DNA of 64,000 nt from Serratia silvae. Its GTDB lineage: Bacteria; Pseudomonadota; Gammaproteobacteria; Enterobacterales; Enterobacteriaceae. The position numbers were made by a program, and so were the translations under genes. The notes beneath the pieces are model-generated. The model did not search any database, was not told the origin of the DNA, and worked only from the letters and a program-made list of their open reading frames with translations. Location: positions 310,001-374,000 of the forward strand of contig NZ_JAGQDC010000003.1 of the NCBI RefSeq assembly GCF_023282985.1. Reading direction: 5' to 3'. Positions 48,159 to 56,448 of this stretch are shown here, piece by piece. The first letter of the stretch is position 1; every line of letters begins with the position of its first letter.

Positions 48159-50835
48159 TCGGCTACAGCTTCAGGTGTTGCTGAAGGCCGTCGACCAGGC
48201 TACCCGCCCGTTAAAGAGTATCCAGCAGGCCAGCAAAAAACTGGCGGCGGATATCAACGTGACTCAGGGCACCCTCAAATCCCTGGACGCACAGGCGCGC
48301 CGGATTGAGGGCTTTCGTAAAACCAACGGGCAATTGGCGGTCACCGGCGAGGCACTCAAAAAGGCCAAGGCCGAAGCGGCCGCCCTGGCCGTGCAGTTCA
48401 GGGCCACGGCAAACCCGACGGCGCAACAGGCGCGGTTACTGGCCGCGTCCAAACGGGCCGCTAATGAGCTGCAAACCAAATACAACGGCCTGCGCCAGTC
48501 GGTACAGCGCCAGCGGGAGGCACTCAACGCCGACGGCATCGCTACCCGTAACCTGAGCGCCGAACAGCGCCGGTTAAAAGCCAGCGTGACCGAGGCCAGC
48601 GCCAGCCTGGCTCGTCAGCGGCAAGAACTGGAACGCCTGAGCCAAAAACAAAGTGCAGTGAACCGCGTCAATGCACGTTACCAGAGTGGCAAAGCGCTGG
48701 CCGGGTCGGTACGCAATGCCAGTGCCGCCGGGGTGGGGGTTGCCACTGCCGGGCTGTACGCCGAAAGCCGGTTTATTGCACCAGGCGTCGAGTTTGACCG
48801 GCAGATGTCAGATACCCAGGCCACCCTGGGACTGGCCAAGAATGACCAGCAACTGGCGGCCATCCGTCAACAGGCGCGGGACATTGGCGCAACCACGGCG
48901 TTTTCCCCGACCGATGTCGCCCGTACCCAATCGGTGTTGGCAAAGTCCGGCTTTGACGGTAACGCCATTCTTAAATCGACCGAGTCCACCGTCAATCTGG
49001 CGTTGGCGTCTGATTTGGACATTGCCGACGCGGCAGACATCATCACCAACATGCAATCGGCGTTTAACCTGCCGATCGATGAGGTGCAGCGCGTTGCCGA
49101 TGTGATGACCAAGGGGTTCACCAGCTCCAACAGCAACCTGATGGATTTTGGCGAGGCGATGAAGTATGTCGCGCCGATTGCCGAAGCCGCCGGGGCCAGC
49201 ATTGAAGACACCACTGCAATGCTCGGCGTGCTGGCCGATAACGGCATCAAGGGCAGCATGGCCGGGACGGCGACCAGCGCGATGTTTACCCGCCTCCAGT
49301 CCCCGGTCGGGCAAGCGGGGGATGCGTTGTCAGAGCTGGGGGTAAAAACCCAAGACGACAAAGGCAACATGCTGCCGATTGCCGGTATTTTGCAGAAAAT
49401 CGATACGTCGTTTAAAAAACACAAACTGGGTACCGCGCAGCAGGCGGAATACCTGAAGGTGATTTTTGGCGAAGAGGCGATGAAAGGCGCGATCAAGCTG
49501 ATCGGTGCCGCCGGTAACGGCAAGTTGGCGACCAAACATGACACGGTGAGCCGTTCCAAAGGGGCGACCGCGCAGATTGCCAAGGTCAAGGTAGACAACC
49601 TGGACGGCGACCTGAAAAACCTGTTCTCCGCCTGGGAAGACGTACGTATTGAGGTGTTCGACGGGCAGAACAGTGCGCTGCGTCAACTGACCACCACGGC
49701 AACGAATTGGCTGGCAACCGCTGGCACCTGGGTGAGAGCCAATCCTGAACTGGTCGGCACCCTGGTGAAAGTGACCGCCGGGGTCACCGCGCTTATTGGC
49801 GGGCTGGCCGCACTCGGTCTGATTGCCTGGCCGGTGATGGCCGGGGTCAATATGTTGGTGGCCGGTGCCGGGTTGTTGAGCACCGTGTTTACTGTGGTGG
49901 GTGGTGCGGTTGCGGCAGCGTTTACCGCCATTACCTGGCCGGTTCTGGCATTGATTGCCGCCGTGGCCGCCGGTGCGTTGCTTATCCGCAAATACTGGGA
50001 GCCGATCAGCGCCTTTATCGGTGGTGTGGCTGAGGGCTTCAAGGCCGCCATGGCCCCGGTAGCTGCGGCTTTCTCACCGCTCAAGCCGATTTTCGACTGG
50101 TTTGGCGAGAAGATTAAAGCCGTCTATGACTGGTTTATGGCGCTGCTGGCCCCGGTGAAGTCTACCCAGGCCGAACTGCAAAGCGCCGCCGAGATGGGGC
50201 GTAAGTTTGGATCCGCCATTGCGGGCGCATTGAACCTGCCCATGCAGGTACTGGAGAAGCTCGGCAGCAAGGTCGGTTGGCTGGCGAAAAAGCTCGGCTT
50301 GATGAAGGACGAAACCGCCGAACTGGATAAACAGACGGTGATCAATACCCCGCATGCTACCGGTACCGACGGGTTGGGTTATTCGCCCAGCGGTGGCTTG
50401 TTGTCGACCAATCCTGCACCGCTAGTGAAAACGGCTCCGCCAGTGGGCGCGCCTGGCGTGCTACCGGCCCCGGTGGTCAATGTGGCTTCCAACACCGCTT
50501 TACCGCCGCCCGTGGTGCAGGTTTCTCCGGCAGCCATTGCTTTGTCACCGGAGGTTGAGGCACCCGACCAGCCCACGACATCCGTCATGGCCCCGGAACA
50601 GCCCGCGCCGTCGGTGAATGTCCAGGCCGCCAAGCCGTTAGCACCGCAGCATTACGCGCCGGTGGTGCCGGGGGCGTCCAGTGCCTACACCGACAACAGC
50701 GTGACGCACAACCAGTTTGATGTTGTCGTTCCCCCGGGGATGAGCCAAGAAGAGATCATCCGGTTGTTGAATGAGGCGCAGGCTCGGCAAGAGCGCGAAC
50801 GCCGTGCCCGTGCGCGCAGTGCCATGACCAGCTAG
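48151..50835 (+). CDS. T: Tape measure protein gpT
   Basis: An 894-residue tail length ruler. The N-terminal 170 residues are coiled coil (ATRPLKSIQQASKKLAADIN). The TP901-type core follows (RQMSDTQATLGLAKNDQQLA, SGFDGNAILKSTESTVNLAL, NGIKGSMAGTATSAMFTRLQ). Several membrane-like helices occur near residues 535-620. The C-terminal third is proline- and alanine-rich and low in complexity (about residues 745-850). Confidence 0.94.
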   Translation: MSNRLQLQVLLKAVDQATRPLKSIQQASKKLAADINVTQGTLKSLDAQARRIEGFRKTNGQLAVTGEALKKAKAEAAALAVQFRATANPTAQQARLLAASKRAANELQTKYNGLRQSVQRQREALNADGIATRNLSAEQRRLKASVTEASASLARQRQELERLSQKQSAVNRVNARYQSGKALAGSVRNASAAGVGVATAGLYAESRFIAPGVEFDRQMSDTQATLGLAKNDQQLAAIRQQARDIGATTAFSPTDVARTQSVLAKSGFDGNAILKSTESTVNLALASDLDIADAADIITNMQSAFNLPIDEVQRVADVMTKGFTSSNSNLMDFGEAMKYVAPIAEAAGASIEDTTAMLGVLADNGIKGSMAGTATSAMFTRLQSPVGQAGDALSELGVKTQDDKGNMLPIAGILQKIDTSFKKHKLGTAQQAEYLKVIFGEEAMKGAIKLIGAAGNGKLATKHDTVSRSKGATAQIAKVKVDNLDGDLKNLFSAWEDVRIEVFDGQNSALRQLTTTATNWLATAGTWVRANPELVGTLVKVTAGVTALIGGLAALGLIAWPVMAGVNMLVAGAGLLSTVFTVVGGAVAAAFTAITWPVLALIAAVAAGALLIRKYWEPISAFIGGVAEGFKAAMAPVAAAFSPLKPIFDWFGEKIKAVYDWFMALLAPVKSTQAELQSAAEMGRKFGSAIAGALNLPMQVLEKLGSKVGWLAKKLGLMKDETAELDKQTVINTPHATGTDGLGYSPSGGLLSTNPAPLVKTAPPVGAPGVLPAPVVNVASNTALPPPVVQVSPAAIALSPEVEAPDQPTTSVMAPEQPAPSVNVQAAKPLAPQHYAPVVPGASSAYTDNSVTHNQFDVVVPPGMSQEEIIRLLNEAQARQERERRARARSAMTS

Positions 50836-50847
50836 AGGAAAATCATC

Positions 50848-51321
50848 ATGATGCTGACATTAGGGTTCTTTGTTTTCATGCTGCAAACGCTGCCTTACCA
50901 GTCGATGCAGCGCACGGCGGATTACCGCTGGCCGACCAATGGCCGGGTGGGGCAGCGGCCTGCCGCGCAGTTCCTGGGGCTGGATGAGGAGAAAATCACC
51001 TTATCCGGGGTGTTGCTGCCGGAAATCACCGGCGGACGCTGGTCACTGCTGACCGTGCAACTGATGGCAGAGCAGGGCCGTGCCTGGCCTCTGATTGAAG
51101 GCACCGGCACCATTTACGGCATGTTCGTGATCGAGTCGGTGAGCGAGACACACAGCCAGTTCTTTGCTGACGGCAGCCCGCGCCGCACCGAGTTTACCCT
51201 GACGTTAAAACGGGTTGATGAGTCCCTGGCAGCGATGTTTGGCGACCTGCGACAACAGGCGGGTGAGCTGTACGGGCAAGGTGGTGAACTGGCCGGAAAG
51301 GTGGGAGACTTCTTGTCATGA
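50848..51321 (+). CDS. U: Tail terminator protein gpU
   Basis: A 157-residue P2-type protein with MLTLGFFVFMLQTLPYQSMQ at the start and PLIEGTGTIYGMFVIESVSE near residue 75. It ends the tail and interacts with gpD. ATGATG allows a start three bases later. It overlaps D by four bases. Confidence 0.94.
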   Translation: MMLTLGFFVFMLQTLPYQSMQRTADYRWPTNGRVGQRPAAQFLGLDEEKITLSGVLLPEITGGRWSLLTVQLMAEQGRAWPLIEGTGTIYGMFVIESVSETHSQFFADGSPRRTEFTLTLKRVDESLAAMFGDLRQQAGELYGQGGELAGKVGDFLS

Positions 51322-52472
51322 TAACCAATGTGTCATTACCCGCCGGGGCGCGAATTGCGCCGGACTTCTCCCTGACCCTACAGGGGAACAACATCACCCA
51401 GAACATCCGCGCCCGGCTGCTGTCGTTAACGCTGACGGATAACCGGGGCTTTGAGGCTGACCAGCTCGATATCGAACTGGACGACAGCGACGGCCTGATG
51501 GTGATGCCGCAGCGTAATGCGGTGCTGTCACTGGCGCTCGGTTGGCAGGGCTCACAACTGATTCACAAAGGGCGGTTTACGGTGGATGAGGTGGAACACC
51601 GGGGCGCACCGGATACGCTGACGATCCGCGCACGTAGTGCCGATTTTAGGGGCTCGCTCAATACCCGCCGGGAAGCCTCTTACCATGACACCACCCTGGG
51701 TGACATTGTGCAGCAGATTGCCGCCCGCAACCAGCTTACTGCCAAGCTGGCTGCCGGGCTGGACGCGATAAAAATCAGCCATATCGACCAGACTCAGGAA
51801 ACGGACGCGGCGTTTGCTACCCGGCTGGCGTCACTCAATGGCGCGGTGGCTGCCGTTAAAAATGGGTGCCTGCTGTTAATCCGCCCAGGGAACGGCACCA
51901 CGGTGAACGGCAAACCGCTGCCGGTGATGACCATCACCCGTCGTGATGGCGATTGGCACAACTTCAGCCTGGCTGATCGGGATGCTTACACGGGCGTGAC
52001 CGCAAGCTGGCTTAATACCCGACAGCCCAAACCGCAGAAGGTGAAACTGCAGCGTAAACCCAAAACACAGCACCTGCGTGCCCTGCAACACCCGAAGGCC
52101 AAACCGACCACACAGAAGGCGGATAAACCGGCTGAAGCGCAGCAAGGGGAATACCTGGTCGGTGCGGAAGATAACGTGTTCACCCTCCCGACGGTGTACG
52201 CCACCCAGACGGCTGCCATGCGTGCCGCGCAGGCCAAATGGGAGAAGTTACAGCGTGGTGTGGCCGAGTTCTCGTTATCCCTTGCCATGGGGCGTGCGGA
52301 TCTGGTGCCGGAAACGCCGGTGCAGGTGAGCGGGTTTAAACAGGTGATCGACGCGCAGCCCTGGATAGTGAGTAAGGTGGTGCATAACCTGAGTAACAGC
52401 GGTTTTACGACGGCGGTAGAGTTAGAGGTTTTGTTGTCTGATGTGAATCATGAAGTTTCAAAAAGTGAATAA
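51318..52472 (+). CDS. D: Baseplate hub protein gpD
   Basis: A 384-residue baseplate hub homologous to T4 gp27, long annotated as late control protein D. It contains LSLTLTDNRGFEADQLDIEL near residue 37 and LTIRARSADFRGSLNTRREA near 95. A lysine- and proline-rich linker (KPKTQHLRALQHPKAKPTTQ) lies near residue 245. It is the last structural gene before ogr. Confidence 0.94.
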   Translation: MITNVSLPAGARIAPDFSLTLQGNNITQNIRARLLSLTLTDNRGFEADQLDIELDDSDGLMVMPQRNAVLSLALGWQGSQLIHKGRFTVDEVEHRGAPDTLTIRARSADFRGSLNTRREASYHDTTLGDIVQQIAARNQLTAKLAAGLDAIKISHIDQTQETDAAFATRLASLNGAVAAVKNGCLLLIRPGNGTTVNGKPLPVMTITRRDGDWHNFSLADRDAYTGVTASWLNTRQPKPQKVKLQRKPKTQHLRALQHPKAKPTTQKADKPAEAQQGEYLVGAEDNVFTLPTVYATQTAAMRAAQAKWEKLQRGVAEFSLSLAMGRADLVPETPVQVSGFKQVIDAQPWIVSKVVHNLSNSGFTTAVELEVLLSDVNHEVSKSE

Positions 52473-52562
52473 TCAGAATTGTAAATTCACTTAAAGTAAG
52501 TTTTGTTTCTGATCGTGCGGCGTATTATCGCGGGAAATGAGCTAAGGAGGAGGGGACAGTAG

Positions 52563-52781
52563 ATGATGCATTGCCCGCTATGCCGAACAGCAGCACATGC
52601 CCGTACAAGCCGCTATCTGAGTGAGAACACCAAAGAGCGTTATCACCAGTGCCAAAACATAAACTGTAGTTGTACGTTTGTGACCCTGGAGTCTATACAA
52701 CGCCAAATCGTGACACCGGGGAAGATTGATATCGTGCCGCCGCACCCAACCAGGGGAAATCAGGGAGCACTTTGGATCTGA
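52563..52781 (+). CDS. ogr: Late transcription activator Ogr
   Basis: A 72-residue zinc-binding activator of the four P2 late promoters, acting on the RNA polymerase alpha subunit. The cysteines are in HCPLCRTAAHARTSRYLS and YHQCQNINCSCTF. The length and almost every position match P2 Ogr, including M at residue 1 before the HCPLC block, which supports the ATG at 52563. AAGGAGGAGGGG precedes it. Confidence 0.95.
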   Translation: MMHCPLCRTAAHARTSRYLSENTKERYHQCQNINCSCTFVTLESIQRQIVTPGKIDIVPPHPTRGNQGALWI

Positions 52782-52788
52782 CAAGAAG

Positions 52789-52810
52789 CCTGCGAAAGCA
52801 GGTTTTTTTT
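52789..52810 (+). terminator. Terminator after ogr
   Basis: CCTGC and GCAGG with a GAAA tetraloop, followed by eight T. It ends the last late operon just inside attR. Confidence 0.85.
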
Positions 52811-52841
52811 GGCCTGGAGATTTCTGCAGCAAAAAAACTCA

Positions 52842-52860
52842 TCGCCATTTTATCGCCACT
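52842..52860 (-). repeat. Echo of the integrase 3' end near attR
   Basis: TCGCCATTTTATCGCCACT differs at one base from 18857-18875 in the int 3' end. Read on the minus strand it codes SGDKMA, like the SGDKVA of Int. Confidence 0.6.
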
Positions 52861-52931
52861 TACATCTTAGATAACAAAAAAGCCACCCTGAAAGGTGACT
52901 TAATTATATGTTTTTAATGATTAAATTTATA

Positions 52932-52952
52932 ATTTCATGCTAGCAATGAAAT
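52932..52952. promoter_or_regulatory. Inverted repeat next to attR
   Basis: ATTTCAT and ATGAAAT form perfect 7-bp arms around GCTAGCA, ten bases from the att core. It may be an integrase or host-factor arm site. The 52811-52961 stretch is AT-rich and without genes. Confidence 0.4.
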
Positions 52953-52961
52953 GACGCTCAA

Positions 52962-52977
52962 GTGCTATTAAATAGCT
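52962..52977. other. attR core
   Basis: GTGCTATTAAATAGCT, identical to attL at 18749-18764. It lies 18 bp from the end of the host cold-shock gene. Confidence 0.85.
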
Positions 52978-52994
52978 TTGAATGTTTTTCAGAT

Positions 52995-53471
52995 CTATAG
53001 GGTCTTCAACGCCTGCACGGTTTCATCGATATCGATTTCATGCTCAGAGAAGACGTGAGTCGCGTTCTGGAAGGTAGTGATTGACAGCATACGCAGCGTT
53101 TCCGTGGCGGTCTGCGGTTGCGGACGGATACGGTTCATCAACAACCCGACGGACAACACGGTGTTCTCTTTATCGACCTCCGCCTTGACCGGGACTTCTT
53201 TGGTAAAGGTATTGAAGGACTTGATGCTGGAGATTTTAATTCTCTCGTTGGCGATGGTGATGTACTTGCTTGCTGCCTGAACCTTCACCGCATAGGCCGA
53301 TGGTCCTTTGGTATTGTTGGTCGGCTCAAAGGTCACCAGCGCGTTTTTCTTAATCAGCTCTGGGTTTTGCACTTTAATCACGTGAAAATAACGATTTTCC
53401 CCGTTCTCGTCGGTGATAAAACCGAAGCCTTTGTCCTCAAAAAAAGTCGTTATCTTGCCGTTCATGGTCAT
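52995..53471 (-). CDS. Two-domain cold-shock protein
   Basis: A 158-residue protein. Residues 3-65 are a cold-shock domain with RNP-type motifs (GKITTFFEDKGFGFITDENG, RYFHVIKVQ), though less basic than CspA. The rest (ASKYITIANERIKISSIKSF and FNTFTKE, then a helical end) is a separate domain that may be PH-like. The fusion is unusual next to ordinary 70-residue Csp proteins. It faces cspE divergently; the start may be the ATG at 53471, 53465 or 53477. It is the host gene flanking attR and is intact. Confidence 0.82.
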   Translation of the reverse strand: MTMNGKITTFFEDKGFGFITDENGENRYFHVIKVQNPELIKKNALVTFEPTNNTKGPSAYAVKVQAASKYITIANERIKISSIKSFNTFTKEVPVKAEVDKENTVLSVGLLMNRIRPQPQTATETLRMLSITTFQNATHVFSEHEIDIDETVQALKTL

Positions 53472-53747
53472 TCTCATCAGGTCGTTCGTAACAGCGCTAA
53501 TGATAGCGCGTAATGCTGCGTAGTGACAGGGGAGCGGTGTTTCATCGGCCACTCAACGGTTTTTTGGCGGATAGGGCTGCCTTGGCAATATCTGGTAACC
53601 AAGGATTTCAATTTACATGGCAAATAACCAACTTTTTCACTTTTTATCGATTTTATGTGATCTGTGTTGTGGACAAAATCCCGTCTAGTTGCTGTACTGT
53701 ATGGGACACACATTTTGTGTCTTACATTCACGTTAAAGGTAAGTTTG

Positions 53748-53957
53748 ATGTCTAAGATTAAAGGTAGCGTTAAGTGGTTTAATGAATCTAAAGGTTTCGG
53801 TTTCATTACTCCAGAAGATGGTAGCAAGGACGTTTTCGTTCACTTCTCTGCCATCGCTAGCAATGGTTTCAAAACTCTTGCTGAAGGCCAGCGTGTAGAA
53901 TTTGAAATCACGAACGGTGCCAAAGGGCCATCTGCTGCTAACGTTATCGCTATCTAA
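53748..53957 (+). CDS. cspE: Cold-shock-like protein CspE
   Basis: A 69-residue single cold-shock domain, almost identical to E. coli CspE. RNP1 is KGFGFITP near residue 16 and RNP2 is VFVHFSAI near 29. It is an RNA chaperone and transcription antiterminator expressed at normal temperature. It lies near crcB as in E. coli. The ATG at 53748 is fixed by family length. AAAGGTAAGTTTG precedes it. Confidence 0.97.
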   Translation: MSKIKGSVKWFNESKGFGFITPEDGSKDVFVHFSAIASNGFKTLAEGQRVEFEITNGAKGPSAANVIAI

Positions 53958-53981
53958 GCTACAGTAGCCAAAATTGTTAAA

Positions 53982-54007
53982 ACCCGCTCCATGAGCGGGT
54001 TTTTTAT
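53982..54007 (+). terminator. cspE terminator
   Basis: ACCCGCTC (53982-53989) pairs with GAGCGGGT (53993-54000) around CAT, followed by a T run. Confidence 0.88.
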
Positions 54008-54032
54008 GCTGTTTTTTCAGGCCGAGGAGCTG

Positions 54033-54128
54033 TTAAGGGAACAGGTAAACCTTGATGAAGGTCAGGACGATCAGCATGCACGCCAGGGTGACAATCCATT
54101 CAGTAGCGGTTTTTGGCAGGGTAAACAT
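54033..54128 (-). CDS. 31-residue membrane peptide
   Basis: MFTLPKTATEWIVTLACMLI continues as VLTFIKVYLFP: one transmembrane helix with short ends. GAGGA lies six bases before the ATG. It is transcribed with crcB, 79 bp downstream. No family was recognised. Small size limits certainty, but ribosome site, membrane helix and clean stop favour a real gene. Confidence 0.55.
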   Translation of the reverse strand: MFTLPKTATEWIVTLACMLIVLTFIKVYLFP

Positions 54129-54206
54129 TTAATTCCTCACTCAGCCCAAGATACTGAGCGAGGATTATCCCGATGGCAGATTAAGAAAACATTAAGCCCA
54201 GCGATT

Positions 54207-54608
54207 TTATTGGCCGTAGAATGTTCTAACCAGCATAAAGGCCAACAGCGTCATCGCCAGCGAACCCGCCAGGTTGAGTAGCATATTGGCGATGGCCCAG
54301 ACAACGCGCCCGTCCTGCAACAGATAAACCATTTCGAGTGAGAAGGTAGAGAAGGTGGTCAGTCCGCCGCAAAAGCCGGTGGTGATCAGCAACTTCCAAA
54401 CCGGATCAATGTGTGTCATGCGGATAAATAGCGCCAGGGCCAACCCGATGATAAAGCCCCCCACCAGGTTCACAGTCAAGGTGCCCAATGGAATATGCGG
54501 ATGTAGAGGGTTGAGCTTAAGGCTCACTGCCCAGCGCAATACGCTACCCAAACCACCGCCAATAAACACAGCCAGTAAAGAACCCCACATGGTGATAAAT
54601 CCTGTCAT
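54207..54608 (-). CDS. crcB: Fluoride exporter CrcB (Fluc)
   Basis: A 133-residue four-helix membrane protein of the Fluc family, a dual-topology dimer that expels fluoride. Hallmarks are [14 protein letters not shown] near residue 18, [20 protein letters not shown] near 42, and [19 protein letters not shown] near 75. It is preceded by a fluoride riboswitch. A start at the internal ATG 54590 is also possible. Confidence 0.95.
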   Translation of the reverse strand: MTGFITMWGSLLAVFIGGGLGSVLRWAVSLKLNPLHPHIPLGTLTVNLVGGFIIGLALALFIRMTHIDPVWKLLITTGFCGGLTTFSTFSLEMVYLLQDGRVVWAIANMLLNLAGSLAMTLLAFMLVRTFYGQ

Positions 54609-54663
54609 AAAGATGGAAGATGCTCAGAAAGGCTCAGGCAAACGCCTACGTGCCTCTCTAAGA

Positions 54664-54720
54664 GGTTACGTAGACATCATCAGCCTGCAAAGGCGGTTAT
54701 GGAGGAATGTCATCTCCGTT
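54664..54720 (-). promoter_or_regulatory. Fluoride riboswitch (crcB motif)
   Basis: Read leftward: GGAGATGACATTCCTCC, AACCGCC, then GGCTGATGATGTCTACG. These are the conserved blocks of the crcB RNA with the GGCTGATG junction. A CCTCT-TAG-AGAGG hairpin follows as a possible expression platform before crcB. Confidence 0.88.
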
Positions 54721-54863
54721 TGTTGGCACGATGCGCTCGTGTGGGAAATATTTTACACCTTGTCGCTGTGGTTTTGTAGTGGCAGGTGCCAGACGGAAAT
54801 TGCCCGCCTCACCTGAATAATTACGCTCAAGTTATTAATTTATTAGCTTAATAAATTAGTGGG

Positions 54864-55928
54864 CTAACATTGATATACGGCGCGCTCCTGGCGGTTGCGG
54901 CCATTATTTTTAGCCCGATACAGCGCAATATCGGCAGCCTTCAGCCACTCCTGGTAGCCGGTCATTTCGGGCTGGTAATCGGCGACCCCGGCGCTGATAT
55001 TCAGTTTTAACCCGGGGGCCTCACGGAAGACGACCTCGTTCAGGCGCTCTTGAATACGATGGAGTGCCAGGCTGGCCTGTTCGGCGCTGGTATTAGGCAA
55101 CACCGCGCCGAATTCATCACCGCCGTAGCGGCCAACGATATCCACCGCCCTCAGCCCCAGCACCAACTCTTCCGTCAGAACGATCAGCGCCTCATCCCCC
55201 AGGCCATGGCCAAAGGTGTCGTTGATGGCTTTGAAATGGTCAATATCCATCAGGATCAGCGTAGCCGCATGGTTATATCGCCGGCAGCTATCAAACTCAT
55301 TGTGCAGCAGGTGTTCCCAATGGCGGCGGTTATACACGCCGGTCAAGCCATCGCGAATGCTGATACGCAATAATTCATGCTGCTTTTCTGCCAGCCGCTT
55401 GGCGGTTTGATAGGTCACGTAGCCAAGGAAAACCGGGTAGATGAAGATCATCGGCAGGCATAGATAAACCTGCTGCGGTGTGGATTGTGGCGCGAAGGGG
55501 AAGCCCAGTATCGCACTGGTAACCAGTGCCCCGATAATTTGCGCCATCAGCCCTTTGAAATATAGAGACGGCCCGCCGGAAGCGATATTGTTCATCCCCA
55601 TCATTGACAGGATCACAATGGCTGGTAGTGCATTGAACCCCATGATTGCCACCCACATCCCGCCAAGTAGCGCATCGATGAGTAGGTTGCGGATCTCTGT
55701 AGCGTAGGGGGTTTCGCTGCGGATAGACCACTGATAAGCGACGTGTGGCCAGAGAAAGCCGTTAACTACCAGCAGGATCCACACGCCAACCGGTTGGTGC
55801 TCTGGATAGAGCGCCGTAAGTACGCAAAAGAAACCAATCCCTAGGCCGACAATACGTGGCAGGTAGAGGCGCCTGGCGAAGTTGAGACCTGCACGCCGGG
55901 TGTTAATAGCCGATGGGGCTGTAGGCAT
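54864..55928 (-). CDS. MASE2-GGDEF diguanylate cyclase, DgcC/AdrA-like
   Basis: A 354-residue protein closely following E. coli DgcC (AdrA). The MASE2 membrane domain covers about residues 25-165 (RLYLPRIVGLGIGFFCVLTA; DALLGGMWVAIMGFNALPAI). The GGDEF domain is active (VGRYGGDEFGAVLP; MDIDHFKAINDTFGHGLGDE). AdrA-type enzymes make cyclic di-GMP that activates cellulose synthase. AGGGAAACATTGG precedes the ATG at 55928; a further upstream start would add 18 residues. Confidence 0.9.
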   Translation of the reverse strand: MPTAPSAINTRRAGLNFARRLYLPRIVGLGIGFFCVLTALYPEHQPVGVWILLVVNGFLWPHVAYQWSIRSETPYATEIRNLLIDALLGGMWVAIMGFNALPAIVILSMMGMNNIASGGPSLYFKGLMAQIIGALVTSAILGFPFAPQSTPQQVYLCLPMIFIYPVFLGYVTYQTAKRLAEKQHELLRISIRDGLTGVYNRRHWEHLLHNEFDSCRRYNHAATLILMDIDHFKAINDTFGHGLGDEALIVLTEELVLGLRAVDIVGRYGGDEFGAVLPNTSAEQASLALHRIQERLNEVVFREAPGLKLNISAGVADYQPEMTGYQEWLKAADIALYRAKNNGRNRQERAVYQC

Positions 55929-56147
55929 CCAATGTTTCCCTGTGATGAACTGAGCAGCCGAGCTAGCGCCGGAAAAAAGCAAAGTGGAAAAAATATGCCC
56001 TATAATCTAAGCATAGAACATCTCGGGTAGATCTCACCCTGTTACATCTTGTTGTTGTTATAGCCAAGAGAAAGTAGCTAAATACCTACAGACTAAGTTT
56101 GTCCCCGTGCTGTGTCCTGCAGCCATAAATGAATAAAGAAGGTGCAT

Positions 56148-56354
56148 ATGGAAGGTATCAGTATTACCAAGCTACTGGTAATTGCGGTGTTGATCGTGTT
56201 GCTGTTCGGTACCAGCAAACTGCGTACTCTGGGCGCGGATCTGGGCGCGGCGTTGAAAGGCTTCAAAAAAGCGGTGGGCGACGACACCCCTCCTGCACAG
56301 AGTACGACTGAAACGCCTACGGTGCAGCAGAGCGTCGAAAAGAAAGATATTTAA
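56148..56354 (+). CDS. tatE: Sec-independent translocase protein TatE
   Basis: A 68-residue TatA/E protein: a membrane helix ([20 protein letters not shown]), the [20 protein letters not shown] amphipathic helix and a polar tail. It forms part of the pore for folded, twin-arginine proteins such as NrfC. It is next to lipA as in E. coli, which separates TatE from TatA. AGAAGGTGCAT precedes the ATG. Confidence 0.93.
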   Translation: MEGISITKLLVIAVLIVLLFGTSKLRTLGADLGAALKGFKKAVGDDTPPAQSTTETPTVQQSVEKKDI

Positions 56355-56380
56355 CCGCCTCTGCCGTTGAACCATAAAAA

Positions 56381-56408
56381 ACGGATGCCGCAAGGACATC
56401 CGTTTTTG
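56381..56408. terminator. Bidirectional terminator tatE / lipA
   Basis: ACGGATG (56381-56387) and CATCCGT (56397-56403), extended by A and T runs on both sides, between convergent genes. Confidence 0.85.
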
Positions 56409-56448
56409 GTATTAATTGCCGCCTAAGCGTAACAAAAGGTTACCGCGT

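Larger units (their letters stand above)
18749..52977. mobile_element. P2/186-type prophage, apparently complete
   Basis: A 34.2-kb prophage bounded by identical 16-bp repeats. It holds an integrase, a 186-like CI/Apl/CII control region, P2-type A replication gene, all capsid, lysis, tail and late-control genes in P2 order, and ogr. There are three cargo sites (A-Q, S-V, G-FI). Every morphogenesis gene is full length, so it may be inducible. A LexA box after gene A points to SOS induction. Confidence 0.96.
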
